64,000 nucleotides of DNA from Pyxicephalus adspersus (taxonomy: Eukaryota > Chordata > Amphibia > Anura > Pyxicephalidae). Numbering within the stretch: the first letter of the stretch is position 1; each line of letters starts with the position of its first letter. A model generated the notes under the pieces. The model saw only the letters and a program-made list of their open reading frames with translations. It was not told the origin of the DNA and did not search any database. The position numbers and the translations under genes are program-made. Where the stretch lies: assembly GCF_032062135.1 (NCBI RefSeq), contig NC_092861.1, forward strand, positions 62,113,980-62,177,979. Reading direction: 5' to 3'. Shown in pieces: positions 51,476-64,000 of the stretch.

Positions 51476-51970
51476 NNNNNNNNNNNNNNNNNNNNNNNNN
51501 NNNNNNNNNNNNNNNNNNNNNNNNNNNNNNNNNNNNNNNNNNNNNNNNNNNNNNNNNNNNNNNNNNNNNNNNNNNNNNNNNNNNNNNNNNNNNNNNNNNN
51601 NNNNNNNNNNNNNNNNNNNNNNNNNNNNNNNNNNNNNNNNNNNNNNNNNNNNNNNNNNNNNNNNNNNNNNNNNNNNNNNNNNNNNNNNNNNNNNNNNNNN
51701 NNNNNNNNNNNNNNNNNNNNNNNNNNNNNNNNNNNNNNNNNNNNNNNNNNNNNNNNNNNNNNNNNNNNNNNNNNNNNNNNNNNNNNNNNNNNNNNNNNNN
51801 NNNNNNNNNNNNNNNNNNNNNNNNNNNNNNNNNNNNNNNNNNNNNNNNNNNNNNNNNNNNNNNNNNNNNNNNNNNNNNNNNNNNNNNNNNNNNNNNNNNN
51901 NNNNNNNNNNNNNNNNNNNNNNNNNNNNNNNNNNNNNNNNNNNNNNNNNNNNNNNNNNNNNNNNNNNNNN
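51476..51970. other. Assembly gap (495 N)
   Basis: Run of N. The long frames drawn across it are artefacts. A small exon could be hidden here. Confidence 0.99.
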
Positions 51971-54822
51971 AGATTTAGATTGTTCCATACTGTCCAAGGT
52001 TCCCAAATTGTCTAAAACAATCTTAGTGATTTTTTTACAAATAATAATTCAATTTAAACATTCCTTTCGAAAATCCGAATTACAAATTGGATTTTCACTT
52101 GGACGTTTTAAGTGTTGGAACCAGAATTGTTGGAGTTGAATTCAGCTTTAACAATCATAAACTGCATAAAAAATTATGATGTATTTATTCGTAATTTTAA
52201 AAAGACTAGTTTTAATCTATAAATTGCAATCAGGGACAAGTTAATCTGCATGACATTTGTATATTATTTCTACTAGTATTATACTGCAGAAGAGAAAGAA
52301 CTTGCAAAGATACTTGTCATCTTATCGTCACTGGCGTTCACACAGTACACGCACCTTTTTGTGTGCACCTGCCATATGAATCTTGCATAAATATATTTTA
52401 TGATCAATTCTCAAAATCAGCTTATGGGAGGATAGGTACACGAAAGGAGGTCTAAGAAGGCGATAACACGAGCAGGATGAGCTTTTTTGACCTTAGCTGG
52501 TCTCTTCCCTGTTCACACACAAAAAGAAAACAAAGTTTAGCAGTCAATCTTGCTAACCATTGTATATTGGATGTAAAAAAGACACAAGGTGACAACCATC
52601 AGTGGTGATATCCCTTGATGCATTTTGTACCCAAGTGCCTGGTGAATATATTTTACTTCAGGACTCACTGTACTATTTAAATGACACTGGGAATCAGATT
52701 ATGCTATAATGATAATACTGTACAGACAAAGGAAATACAGGTTTTGCACATATACCTGTTGTTGGGATGTTATTAAATACCAGTGATATATCAATCTGGA
52801 TAAAATGACATTTTCTAAGCTACTTTCTTCACATTTAGTTAGCCTGGTCAAAGCTTAGAATTGGTTCAGATTTAGTTTGCATATTGATAAAGGTAAGGAA
52901 CTGGCATAGTGTACTTTGTAATCTGAAATTTACACCACCACCCTTACCTACCATAAAGATAAGTGCTAATTACCAAAGCTGGTTTTCCTCAGCAGGTATT
53001 GGGGGAATTGTACAAATTATAGAGACTTAATTATAAAGGAAGAAGTATAATATAGAATAATGTTTTATATTTAATATATATAGAGCACTTTTGCAATTGT
53101 CTTCAAGAAGCACAGGTGATTTGATTGTCTATTGCATATGGGGTCTTTACAGACAGACTTTTATTAAAACAGTGTTACAAATTAACACTTTTTAATTAGA
53201 TAAAATGTTTCAAGTAAATCTGACAAATAACTAGACCTGCAATACAATATTTTAAATCAAACAAATTTTACATTTCTTTTTGACATTCATAACTTTGTAA
53301 GTTTGTATGGAAATTTCTTTGCCAAACAACAGTCACTTGACTTTTAAGACATTTCTGGACAAGTAAACTTAAACACATCACTGAATCCTGCAAAAACAGC
53401 ATTTTGATTTTCATTCTCTTGTTAAGCATGTTGTTACCAACACCTAAATTAATTACAATACAAATTAAATTAAAGTGCATCACCAATTGGGTAGGCTTGT
53501 GGGCATCTTAAATAACAAACTATTATGCAGAAAGTGTTCTGTTTTTTAACCTTTACAGCGTCCTTATGGTGTTCTGGCACAAAAGCAGCACACACATAGC
53601 TATGCAATTTCTCAGAACAGCATGATCCTGTTTGTCGTTGCTGGGGTTGACTGTTCTTGTAATTGACAGAAGGCCTAATAAAAGGATCTTAGAGAAAATA
53701 AAGAGAATTCCTTAGTATATTAAATGTGGTATGATCTGATCTAGGATCTCCCTCATAATCCCATCATATTCTTGGCACTATACCATAAGTGAGCTATTTT
53801 GACATATATGATACATAGACTCTCAGGTATATTTAAACTGTTGACAAACATTACAAAGAGAGGAAATTATTTAATTGCAAAAACAGCAAATTTATTTACA
53901 GTTATACAAAATTTATGATTATCTAAAATTCTCAAGCCAGAAAAAGCATGTGTCCACGTACTTGCAATTGCAAGTTGGTCAACACAGATGTTTAGCTAAT
54001 TTCCTTGATTGTTTCCCTCAAACATCAACTACTTTATCTGTTTTCCAAGAGTGGTGTAATAAATTGTGTAATGGGAGTCTAGACACCAATGTTTTAAGAA
54101 TATGTTTAAACTGAATGGTGTAATATGCTATAAGGTTAGTACTTTTAATTTGTCTACCTACGTTTTCAGAATGGAACCTTAATATTAATAAATATTTTTT
54201 TTACCAGTTTCCATTTTCAGATGCAGATTTACTTATTTTTAACAAAATCCATTGTAAATCCCAGAAATATTTTTGTTTTATCCCAACAAAATTGGTATAC
54301 ATTGATAAATGGAGGAAAAAGTAGATCCAGAGCCAAAATACAGAAGCAGAATAGGCAGAGGGACTTTATGACTGGGTGCTAAGGGGAACCAGGAAAATAG
54401 GGGTCAAGGTAGAGGAGAAGGAGGGAGAATGGTGGTTGTGTGATGAAGGTGGGTGGAGAGTGGGCTGTGTTTGAATAAAAGGTTGGACGGGAAGAAGAAA
54501 GCATTAGACAGTTAGCTGTGGTGGAGTAACATCTGTGTTATGGTGTTGATAGGAATAATAGGAATATTAGTGTTAACAGTTGGTTTAAGACATCAGTGAG
54601 TCTGCGGGTGGTTGATATTGGCACCTAAGGCAGGGAAGGTGCCCCTGGGGGCCACAAATATCAACCGTTTGACTCAGGTGGTATGTGATTTTTTATTGGG
54701 AGGGTGCCTTCTTGGATCTACACCAAATTAGTTACCTGTGGTGAAATTAGGATGATATTACTGTAATGTTAATAGGTGAGCACGCAATAAATGTTATTTG
54801 TTGTAACTTGAGTGTATATATA
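51971..54822. other. Intronic stretch, unrecognised
   Basis: No exon or repeat identified. Positions 54330-54720 turn G-rich on the plus strand and may belong to an unrecognised repeat. Confidence 0.4.
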
Positions 54823-54902
54823 TGTGTAATGACTATGGACTTTGTACACCGCTGCGTAAGTTGATGGCGCTAGATAAATACTGTGTAATAATGATAATAA
54901 TA
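54823..54902 (+). mobile_element. V-SINE 3' tail fragment
   Basis: GACTATGGACTTTGTACACC followed by GCTGCGTAAGTTGATGGCGC and TAGATAAATACTGTGTAATA matches the tail of the 8060-8399 SINE; the tRNA head is absent. Confidence 0.65.
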
Positions 54903-55108
54903 TATGCTTACAGGGCAGTTAAAAGGCAGCAGACTCCAAAAGTCCAAATCAACAAAACAAAGCAGTTGCGTTTATTTAGCCAGGTGTTACAGTACATTTT
55001 CTACAACTTTACAACAAAAAAACAATAAACAGTAGCCCGGCTGTGCATCTGGCTACTTCACTCGGTGCCCTGTCTCTATCAGGGTTGGGTTGGGCCAAAG
55101 AACCCACC

Positions 55109-55693
55109 TGTCACGAATGAAAGGGAGGGGAGGGTAACAGGAAGGTGTATAAACTACTAGGCCTCAAATACCTAGGGAAAAGGGAATGGTCACCCCTTGC
55201 AAAACCCTAATCCAGCCCTGACTCCTAACCATATGAGCATCCCCTGAAGGTAGGGATACTCATACCCAGGAACCTAGGCCCTGTTAGCCCTGCACAGCCC
55301 TAGCAGTAGGGTCTGGATTGAGACTGCTGGTCCCTTCCCCTATGAAGGACCCAGTGTCTCCCTGAGGCCTAGAAAACAACAAATACCTAAACAAAACACC
55401 AATACACCAAAAGAACAGCAACTTATCTTATAGGCAGAAATCAACAGGAACTCAGAATGGCAGGACACTCCAGCTATTCCCACCCCAGTAGTGAATATTA
55501 ACCGCACAGCATGAAGTGTGTGGCCAGACTAAATGGAGGAGCAGTAATGACCAGCACCTGCACCTGATACAAGGGGAGTGGTCATTACAAACAACAACAC
55601 AGCAACAAGTAAAACCAAAGAGGCTGTCAAATAATCACACATGCAGCTAGTCTGACAGATCCTCAAACTTCTGTCACGGAAGGGACCGTGACA
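55109..55693. mobile_element. Solo LTR, probably Ty3/gypsy-type
   Basis: A 585-bp unit begins TGTCACG and ends CGTGACA, the short TG...CA inverted ends of a long terminal repeat. It is flanked by identical CCACC at 55104-55108 and 55694-55698, a 5-bp target duplication as made by retroviral-type integrases. No primer site, polypurine tract or coding region adjoins it, so it is a solo LTR left by recombination. Read on the minus strand it has a TATA-like CCTATAAGAT. The TGTCACGG start resembles gypsy LTRs, but ERV origin is not excluded. The 81-codon frame at 55529-55774 is incidental. Confidence 0.8.
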
Positions 55694-55802
55694 CCACCCT
55701 TCACTTCCCTTGGCCGGCTCCAGGGCCCTAAAGAACCAGGTTTCTTTTCTAAAACCTATACAATATATTAACACACTCTTTCCCTGGAGCCTTTAATACA
55801 CT

Positions 55803-55828
55803 TTCCCTGAAAAATTTTCAGGGAAAAT
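55803..55828. repeat. AT-rich inverted repeat
   Basis: TTTCCCTGAAAA and TTTTCAGGGAAA form an almost uninterrupted palindrome. Confidence 0.85.
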
Positions 55829-56216
55829 TAATATATAAATATATTTATATATATTTTTTATGTTACTAGAAGTTAAATTAATAAATTTTTGTTAATAAAT
55901 GGCTATCTTAGCCATTTTATTCCAAAGTCAGTCTCATGTGTTTTTGTAGTTGGGGTAAGTGGTGGTGGGGAGGTGGCCTAAGGAGTTGGTTCGGGCAGTC
56001 TTTAGGATACATTGACATCTGAGCTACCCTGGTCATGAAGCTTTCCAAATTTTGATCTTGAAGTATGTAAGTTTGATCATCAAAAAAAGTCAGATAGTTC
56101 CAGTTCACATTTATCTGAAGAATCCAGAACATCAGATATACATAGTCCCCATCTGTTAAACATTTTCTGTAACAAGGGTGAGTAATTTAACAAAAAACTT
56201 GTGTTATGATAAATAA

Positions 56217-56660
56217 TAAGGATGGCTGAGTTTGCCTCTGTTCGGTTTACTAAAAGTTTGACCAAATCGACCCCAGTGTTCAGGTTGATTTATAGCAGAA
56301 CTCAAATCCCATTGAAGTCAATGACAGAGGCTAACTTGACCAATTCTTTAAGGAGCACACCTTGCCCAATTCGAGTGGCAGACTTTGACAACTGTAGTAG
56401 TTAGGGCCCTTATTTTGGGGGTCCAGATTCTAAATAAACCCTCCTCCAGGGACCCCCACAACACAGGGATCAGGTTGTGGGGAAGAGGTCTTCCTTCTAA
56501 CAATGGACCATGCCACTTTTGTGTCTGGTGTTTGCCAAATTGAGAGGGGCTACATGCTTTTTTCCCCCTTCCTGTATGGGAAAATCAGAAGACCTTGTAT
56601 GAACAGACTTGCACACACTTGCTGTACCAATTCTTATCTAGAAAGGTCCTAAGGGGGGGG
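56217..56660. repeat. Possible interspersed repeat
   Basis: CCCATTGAAGTCAATGACAG is typical of frog Harbinger-related repeats, and the stretch ends at a G-run near 56646-56656. Termini were not recognised. Confidence 0.35.
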
Positions 56661-59400
56661 GGGGGCAGTATTCCAATATGCGTATTCCTTGGAATTACCC
56701 ATAACTGACTAGGCTTTATTTTATTTCAAATTTTGACTATATTTTAACAAAGACTGAACTTTTTTTTTTTACTTTACATGGCACTTTAATCATAGTTTAG
56801 CCTTTATGTATCTATTCATTTGAGCATCTTCAAGCTTTAATAATAACAGATAGTGTACCTGTATGCAATTAATTTAACAATAAGAAATTAGATTGTCATT
56901 CTTTAGGTTTGTCTTTACTAATGCAATGCAGCTTTCAAAACTTCATTTTTTATATCTACTGTTTGGATTTTTAAGAGATGTGATTAATATTCAATATTTT
57001 AAATAATGAATTTAGACAGGCTTTTACTGGCTTTTTGATGCATTATTGCTGATTCAACTACACTCAAGGCACAAAAACAAATCCATTATCTAACATCCTA
57101 ATAAGAATGTTAACAAAACTTGGAAACAGTCTTAATTAACCATTTAGTCTTATAAAGATGCGCACAGTGCATTTTTCATTTAAGCGTAGTGGACAGATAT
57201 TAGGTCCCTCTCTTCTTGGAGTTTAAAGTACATTAATTTAAAAAAGGTTATTTCCTCATCTAATTGATGTCCTGTCTGCATATGGTCATATATTAATTTG
57301 TCAATAGTGATCAAAATATCGGATTTGCTTTAAAAAATAAATAAATGATTACATTAATTATATTCCAATTATTTCAATTGTTCACAAAAGTTTTTAAAAG
57401 GTTCTCTAATCACTAAAAGTTCTAATCATAACAGCACAGATATGTCACCATCACAGTATATGATCAATGTGTAGATTGTGTTAGTGTTTCATCATCATAA
57501 ACTGTAACTGCCCATACTCTATGCGTTTAATTTAAAATAAATTGAATGACTATAAAAAACAAAAATGCGTTAGTAGCAAAATATGGGTTACTTCAGGGTA
57601 TGGAGGAACCAATATCTGAGGACCCACAATCAGGAAAAGGAATGTGTGAAGATATCAGCGTCACCTTAATACAACATTTTATATTTCTCCTAAAGTTAGG
57701 TTTTATTTTTTTTTTTTCAAGGAACTCACAAATTTTTGTTTCATTTACTCATTGGGATTAGAACATGATACTAAGATTGAGAAGTATTATATCAGTTATA
57801 CAAGTTTTGCCTCCAAACAAGGTAAAACTACTGACTTTATTTATAGTCCTATCAATAACTAACATTTACAGTATCAAATATATCTAAAATACCAACATAA
57901 TTAGTCAGAAAAATACATTTTTTAAAAGCCACCTACAAACTGAATAAATTACAAAGCCCATGAGCACATTCAAATTGATTTGGGGGAGGTCAGGGCAGCT
58001 TAAAATATGGTGAAAACAATAAAATAAACTGGTGTGACCCCTCCCATAGATATGCTGATATTATAGTGCCTTATAAAGTGATACGCAGGTGTACAGCTTT
58101 TCTTTTGTGAATGTGTAAACGTGGCTAAAATGAAAGAAAGAAAAGAAAACTAGCACAGAAAAGAAAAGCAACAGATTGTTTATTTTATTTATGAATCTCT
58201 GGGTACAATGTACATGGCAATTCACTGACTGCAATTCCCTTAGAAAGGAAGACTTAAAACACACAAGGGGAATTAAATTGAAAAGTTGAAGCGAAGCAAA
58301 AGGAGGTGTGGGATGCTGTACTTATTTACTATCAGAATTAGTATAGGTTTACAATATAGGATGATAATGTAATTATGCTGTTCTCAGTTGTTTAAAACCT
58401 CTCTAAATACTTTGCATCAATAATAGTAGACCTAATACATTAGAAAGGCAGATAACTGAAGATAGCACAGGAAATGCATGCAACATATTTAAAGAAATAA
58501 TGATGTCAACATAATTTCTAGTTAATTGGGAAGAGGCAAAACATTAAAGATAAAAAATGGATGAAACTTGCTACAAGTTTAATTTATTTGAAGTTTATTT
58601 TATTTTAGATTTGAGATGAGTATCAATGGTTAAAACATCCTTAAATATTTAATTTACTGCCTGTGTCCAATTAAGGAGATTGTTTTTTTCATTCTCATTC
58701 TGGGGACACAACAGCAAGCAAGGGAATTCCCTAAACACTTGGCGCCAGAACAAGTGACTGATTTACTCTTTTTGCTTTGTATTTGGATTTCACTACCTGT
58801 CTTAATGGAGTTCACCAGGATAAATAAAAAGGGTAAATCCACCCAAAAGAAACTCAGATAACAATAAAACTTGGCAAAGGTTGTAATCCTTGCTATCTAT
58901 ATACAAAAAGGTTTCAGTTACACAAACTTTAAATGAACATTGCTCTAGGTATGCATAATTTGCAGGTAGGAGATGAGACATAAAAGAAAATGTTGTGCTT
59001 TAAATCCACATTTTTCTTGCTTAAAAATCTATATCCAGAACATTAATCATCGCATTGGAAAAATATATGATTTAACAGAAATAAGATTGGTTCAAGTAAA
59101 GAAATGGTATCTAATTATGTTGCTGGTATAATTACATACATTAGATCTGACGTCTGCTATGAAAATATGTCATGTTTTCTTATTCCAAACTGAAAGCCTG
59201 TCCATTGATACAGTCGGAGGTGAGGATAAAGGTAAAGCTGACTAGAAACGTCAGATTACAGAAGGACATTTAGAAACAATTTAGATGCTGAAAAGTCTGT
59301 TTTTGAATGGATATGTGGACAGAGAAATTTGCTCACATTGTGCATGCCGTTTGTACAGAGCAAACAAATATAAAGCAGCTTCTCAAGAGAACAGTGCTAT
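56661..59400. other. AT-rich intron, unrecognised
   Basis: No supported repeat or exon. Positions 57060-57320 contain several TTAATT and CATATG motifs in complex sequence and could be tested for conservation. Confidence 0.4.
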
Positions 59401-60880
59401 AGTACAGTGATAATGCAACCTGGTCAAGAATTCCCAGTCCCAATAAGCGTAGGGCCCACTTGACAGGGCACACAGCAAAGCCCAGGAGAAGTAAGGGTTA
59501 AGTTGCTAGAAATTTGTAAAAGGGGGGGAGTTGAGAGGGGGATTGGTTAGGTGGAAAAGTGGAGGTTAGTTGGAATGTTTAGGAGGGGCTCTTAATGTTT
59601 TTGGAAGTGGGAGGTCTTATTTTAGTAAAGAAAAGTTTCCCACCCATCCTTTTAAATGGTTTTGGGGGGTGTTTGGTATTGGTACTGGTGGTTGGGGTCT
59701 GAAAAGGCAAGGGTCTGATGGCATAAAGTGGTACAGTATAGTGTATAGGAGAGATAGAGAAAAGGCTGTTTTTTTTATAGGCAGAACACGTGGTTAAATA
59801 AAAATGTTGTACTTTATTTAATCATCTTAGTAATATAAACGTAAACAGAGTCCTACTGTGCTATACCTTACGCTAACAGTTACACCACGCTTAAGTTAAA
59901 TAAATTGATAAGATAGCGTGTTGTGTTGGTATCAGCAAAGTCTCAAGTTCCCAACACATTTCGCCCAACAGGGCTTCCTCAGGGGATTGGGAAACTTTAT
60001 ATTTGTTGATGTTTAACCACAGATGGCATAATAAGAAATCCCTGCTTGCAGTACCCGAAAACTAGCTAATTAAATAGTTTGACCTGACAGTAAATCAATT
60101 AGGGGCTTGCCAGTTTATTGATGAGCACTTCTTAGATTATACCGCTTTTGTTTGAGATATTTCAATAAACCGAGACAAATTGCCCCTTGATTGTTACTGC
60201 TTAGAATTCACATATGAACATTACAGTAAATAAATTGAATCTGCAGTATATTCTGATGAGTTCACAATTGAGCTGTCATATGCTCTTCCATGATGGTTAA
60301 TAGACAGACTTATAGTTAATGCATTGTGGTATAGTGGTCAGGGCGAGCCGGGCAGCAGTCTTCCAAGCAGGGGGTATAAAGGGGTAACTTGTTGGTAAGA
60401 GGGATTCTTGGTGGTAGGGTCCCCCTTTTAAAATGGAGTACAGTCAGTGGCCCCTGAAGCAGTGCTGGGTGGCTAGGGGCCTGTTGGTGATGTTGGAAAA
60501 TAAAGATGGTGGTGGTACGGGCCTTGCTTGATCAGACCTGCACCCTGGTTGTTGGAAGTTATCACAAGAAGTTTTGTGAAGGTGTTATACAAAAAAAGGT
60601 TATTGTGGTTATGTGGTTATAAGTGTGATAAAAAAGCAATTTATTATTGTTATTTATGTAAGTTGGTTTTGACATGTTTGAAGTCATGTGTTATTTATTG
60701 ATATGTTGTTAATAAATCGCCTGCTTGCCAGCCATTTTAAAGTCCAAAATCTGGTGCCGATTGGTTTCTTTGGGGAAGTGTTGAACGGGGGTTAGTTGGC
60801 AGGTGGAGGGAAGGTAAGAAGGGGAGGGGGGGTTGGAAAGTAACGGGCGAGAGGTCTGGGTTGCTCTGGTCATGTTATTA
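59401..60880 (-). repeat. Diffuse repeat-derived region with CCTGAGGAAGC motif
   Basis: The minus strand near 59945-59992 reads CCTGAGGAAGCCCTGTTGGG then CGAAATGTGTTGGG, the recurring motif. Positions 60330-60870 are G-rich and include AATAAATCGCCTGCTTGCCA, which is loosely like AATAAATGGCTATCTTAGCC at 55890. These look like pieces of one older retroelement, but no terminal repeats or coding motifs were found. Confidence 0.35.
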
Positions 60881-61448
60881 CATTTACTGCCATATGGTAA
60901 AGAACACCAAATGACTTAGATGTGTGGGAATGACCTTAACATTGCTTTAATTATGACATTAAAGAATGTATAATCTAATAACAATTGCAGCGTTCTGTAA
61001 CAGAAACCATTTAAAAAAGTCCTATTACTACCATTACTTGGAATTAAACGTGTTTTCTTTGCATTAAGCAAAAAGGCGAAAGGCAAAGTGGCCTTTAAGT
61101 AGACTTAACATTTATCATAAATCATACTTTATAATAAACTCTGTACTTGCTTGTGCAGTGATTTAAAATTACAGCACAATGCCTCAAACCTAGGGATTTT
61201 AAAATCCCCAAAAGTTTCAGGTGTAGCAAATTGGAAAGATTTTGTGCCTCTTGGCATTACACAGCTAGACAAACTGCCATGTCATCCCAGACTACCCTAA
61301 TAAATATTAATAAAATATATCTGTCAGTATATCTAATAGCACATAGTTCTGCATATTAAGGAAGTAGATACTTCACCAATTTACTATAAAAATGAAGAAA
61401 TTATGCAAAGAAAACAAACTCAGAATATGTGCTACTCAAAAACACATA
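60881..61448. other. Intronic stretch, unrecognised
   Basis: AT-rich sequence; nothing supported. Confidence 0.45.
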
Positions 61449-61665
61449 GCGCCTGATTTCTGGACAAGATGGACTGTCATGCGAGAACCTGGTGATGCAG
61501 GAATGTATTTCTAAAACAAACCTGGAGTGTATTTCTAAAACATCATATTAGTTGGCAAATGTTTTCAATCATACACCGGATCGATTCCAGGTTTGCTAGA
61601 TCACCCAGTTTCACCCATGACTGAAAATCCTCTCAATTCTTAGAAAGCTTTATTGAATCAGGACC
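61449..61665. mobile_element. Palindromic MITE P, old diverged copy
   Basis: GCGCCTGATTTCTGGACAAG starts it. ATTCCAGGTTTGCTAGATCA and AAAGCTTTATTGAATCAGGA identify the right half. The left half is heavily mutated. Confidence 0.7.
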
Positions 61666-62545
61666 ATTATGTTTTCTTTTAAAAGTCTATACATACTGTA
61701 ATATTGTACATTCAGAGGTACACAAGGGTATTCCTCGACTTTAAATTTGTTTTTAGAAGTCTGTAACTAGAAGGAATCATAGACACAGTAAGAGTAGATT
61801 CAGAGTATCAGTTAAAAACTGCACCATTTGCTACTCCTGGGAAACATGGGATTACCAACTTGTTGCATTCTCCTTGCTCATTTATCTACCCCTTCACCCA
61901 GGGGAATGAATATATCGGTAGAACCACTTTCCCATTCCCAGAAAGGGGTAAATCAGCTCCAGGAATAATGATGCAACACCAAAAAAGTCATTATTTCTCT
62001 ATTACAATACCAAATATTTACCTAAATATGAGAGTTTTGATTGGCCTTGGTGCACAATGACAGGAGTTCCACATCTTTCATCATTTGACATCTTTTATCA
62101 GGTGTCCCCACTACAGTGACAGGGGCTCCACCCAGCAAAGCACAGCTCGTGCATCTTTTACATATGCCTAGCCAATCAAGCTGGTGGACTTTTGGTAACA
62201 TCCCCTGGCAGGATTGGCTGAACATATGTAAACAATGCAAGAATGTTTTGCCAGTTTTTTACCTGAAGATTTTGCCAGTACCAGCTGGGTAACAGTACTA
62301 AGCAACTACCTCTCAATTTGATGCAGCATGGTATGCCTGCCCTGTAAGCTTCATTAGTTGGCCATTTGATTATGTGTTGTCCGCCCGCTATAAGAAGTGT
62401 TGTTACTGTTACTTTTTTTGTAATAGTATACAGTATGGTATGGTGACAAAAACTGTAAAACAGATTTTGGGTTTGCATACATTTTCTCTGATAGTAATAA
62501 CCTTTAAACTCCTTGGCTTTAAACTCCTTTTTTTTCCATACCAAA
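61666..62545. other. Intronic stretch, possible unclassified repeat
   Basis: Positions 62030-62240 are less AT-rich and include GGGGCTCCACCCAGCAAAGC, possibly an old repeat. A 127-codon minus frame (62176-62559) has no recognised domain. Confidence 0.35.
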
Positions 62546-62549
62546 AGCA

Positions 62550-62755
62550 GGGCCCTCAAACCACACCCGGGGTGAAATTGCCAGGAAGTTTAAACACCTT
62601 TCCTGGTAAGCGGTGCCCGCCGTGTCCTTCAGCGATGCCCAGCATCTTCTTCCTCTGACTATGCCAGCCGGCATCTGGGTCCCCGGTGTGAACAATGCCC
62701 TGGCCTCCCATGCTCGGTTCTCCAAGACTGAAGAGAACCTTTATGAACCCAGAAT
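62550..62755 (-). mobile_element. piggyBac-like repeat relic
   Basis: ACACCCGGGGTGAAATTGCC followed by AGGAAGTTTAAA looks like the CTCGGGG ... CCAGGAGGTTAA end seen at 33637-33671, and the interior (GCATCTTCTTCCTCTGACTA) resembles the 13107 copy. Overlapping minus frames here are not genes. Confidence 0.45.
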
Positions 62756-62772
62756 ATCCCATGATAGTCTGT

Positions 62773-62795
62773 GAAGAGCTTTAATAAATCAGGCC
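62773..62795. mobile_element. Terminal fragment of MITE P
   Basis: GAGCTTTAATAAATCAGGCC is an intact right terminus; the rest of the element is missing. Confidence 0.55.
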
Positions 62796-64000
62796 GTATA
62801 TGTTTTGTCTGTCCACTAATGTCATCAAAGGGTTAAGGATTGCTAGCTCAGTTTTTTCTTGTCAGTCAGAATGTTGCAGTATACTTAGAAGTAAATTTTG
62901 CCTTGACACATAACATGAATATCTTCCGAGATGTGTATCTAAAAGATGCAGAGCAGAACGCACCTATTCAAAAGATCTCAGCACCTATCCTAATCTGAAA
63001 AAATATGTCTAAAATGAGCACTATGAAGCTAATTAAAATAAAGTAAACTTTAGGGAAGGATAAAGAGCTATGCCAAGAATGCCACCCTGTTAATGATAAA
63101 AAGACTGCATCCTTGCCAGCAGCAGCTTGCTGTCAGTAAAAAATGAATTTGAAACAGATGCCAACTGTGTCAACAGCTTGAATCCAATAAATTTTTTATG
63201 ACAAAATGACACAAATCATGACAAAACGACATAGGTGTACAGCACATCAAAGCAGCTCAACTATATTCATAATTCTGCTGGGCTATTAAAGTGCTACTTC
63301 AATAACCGGTTATTTAGTCTTCCCTTGGATGACAAAAAGGATATATTCTAGTTTAATTGTATAAAAGAACGTATCCTTTGAAGACCATACAGAGACGTAT
63401 TAAAAAAGGTATAGGTTCCTGCTGTAAACCAAAATTCTCTATCTGCTAAATACAGTGTTAAAATCTCAAGCTGGATAACGCTTGCCTTCCTGTAACAATG
63501 GGGACATCACTTCCTTACCATATTGATTGTAGGCCATTACAAGGTCAGTTTTCTTGGCAGTGATCTATTTCTTCTCACATTCTCAGCCAAAGACTCATTG
63601 GAAGGAATCCTTAACACAAAAGAACTGAATGGCTAAATTAAGTTAACGACACATACTGTACATCTGATGGAACAATGGCTATTTATTAAGTAACCTGTAT
63701 AATGAGTTGGATAACCTTTGTCAAATAGGTATGAAAAAGTAGTCCATCATACACCATCATTAGAAGTTTCAAGATAGCTTTTGCCTTTTCGACTGATGAA
63801 CTTTGCACCTGATCATTTAAAATGAATGAAAATAGAAGAACAAGTAATTCATAAAAATGTAGTACACCTTGTCTGGATATCTTCAAATTTACTTGTCCCT
63901 GCAGCTTTTACTCTTTGTCAATTGATTAACAGCTGTAATTTACAGACCTAACTAAACCCAAATATAAATTATAGGTTAAAGATTGTGTTTTAAATTATTA
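62796..64000. other. Intronic stretch to window end
   Basis: AT-rich; no exon or repeat supported. The upstream CUB exon expected for CSMD1 is not here. Confidence 0.5.

Noticed and set aside
51308..52015. Long open frames across 51308-52015 on both strands
   Set aside because: They are open only because N codons are not stops; the real sequence contributes a few dozen codons.
55109..55693. Complete LTR retrotransposon or endogenous retrovirus
   Set aside because: Only one LTR is present; identical 5-bp flanks show that no internal region adjoins it.
62176..62762. Minus-strand frames of 127 and 68 codons
   Set aside because: The second is piggyBac-like repeat sequence; the first lacks a recognisable domain and splice sites.

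Overview
This is vertebrate nuclear DNA, and the repeat content suggests a frog (probably a ranoid). It is AT-rich and almost entirely non-coding. It is populated by decayed LINEs (L2 and CR1 clades), a tRNA-headed V-SINE-like element, Tc1 remnants, many short inverted-repeat elements (MITEs) and long AT microsatellites. Nothing looks bacterial: there are no operons, no dense ORFs and no ribosome binding sites. The species assignment is inference from repeat style, not from a search.

The only gene segment I can support is one internal coding exon on the minus strand at 4294-4488. It is 195 bp, phase 1-1, and encodes a complete Sushi (CCP) domain. Its sequence fits the first Sushi domain of CSMD1, a very large CUB-and-Sushi transmembrane protein of the nervous system. 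The rest of the window is then intron: 1-4293 lies 3' of the exon in gene direction, and 4489-64000 lies 5' of it. CSMD genes are known for introns of tens to hundreds of kilobases, so one exon in 64 kb is expected.

Layout: 0-4.5 kb has a Tc1 remnant and the exon. 5-14 kb is repeat-rich: inverted-terminal-repeat elements, hAT-like MITEs, a V-SINE, an antisense L2 piece, piggyBac-like repeats and a palindromic MITE. 14-27 kb is nearly repeat-free, AT-rich intron with candidate conserved non-coding stretches. 27-42 kb has L2 tails, a palindromic MITE, a CpG-dense repeat, a CR1 LINE with a nested insertion, a Harbinger-like piece, a hAT-like MITE, a Tigger-like MITE with TA duplication and a Tc1 transposase relic. 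42-47 kb is mostly plain intron with one notable hairpin. 47-51 kb holds a 3'-end L2 LINE interrupted by a MITE. 51-54 kb has a 495-base assembly gap and plain intron. 54-56 kb contains a solo LTR with a perfect 5-bp target duplication. 56-64 kb is plain intron with diffuse repeats.

I found no undescribed multi-gene system. The observations worth following are the exon assignment, the solo LTR, the nested insertions, a miRNA-precursor-like hairpin, a recurring GAAA-CGCGT-type repeat motif, and a few high-complexity stretches that could be enhancers. All CpG-rich patches fall inside repeats, so I call no promoter.
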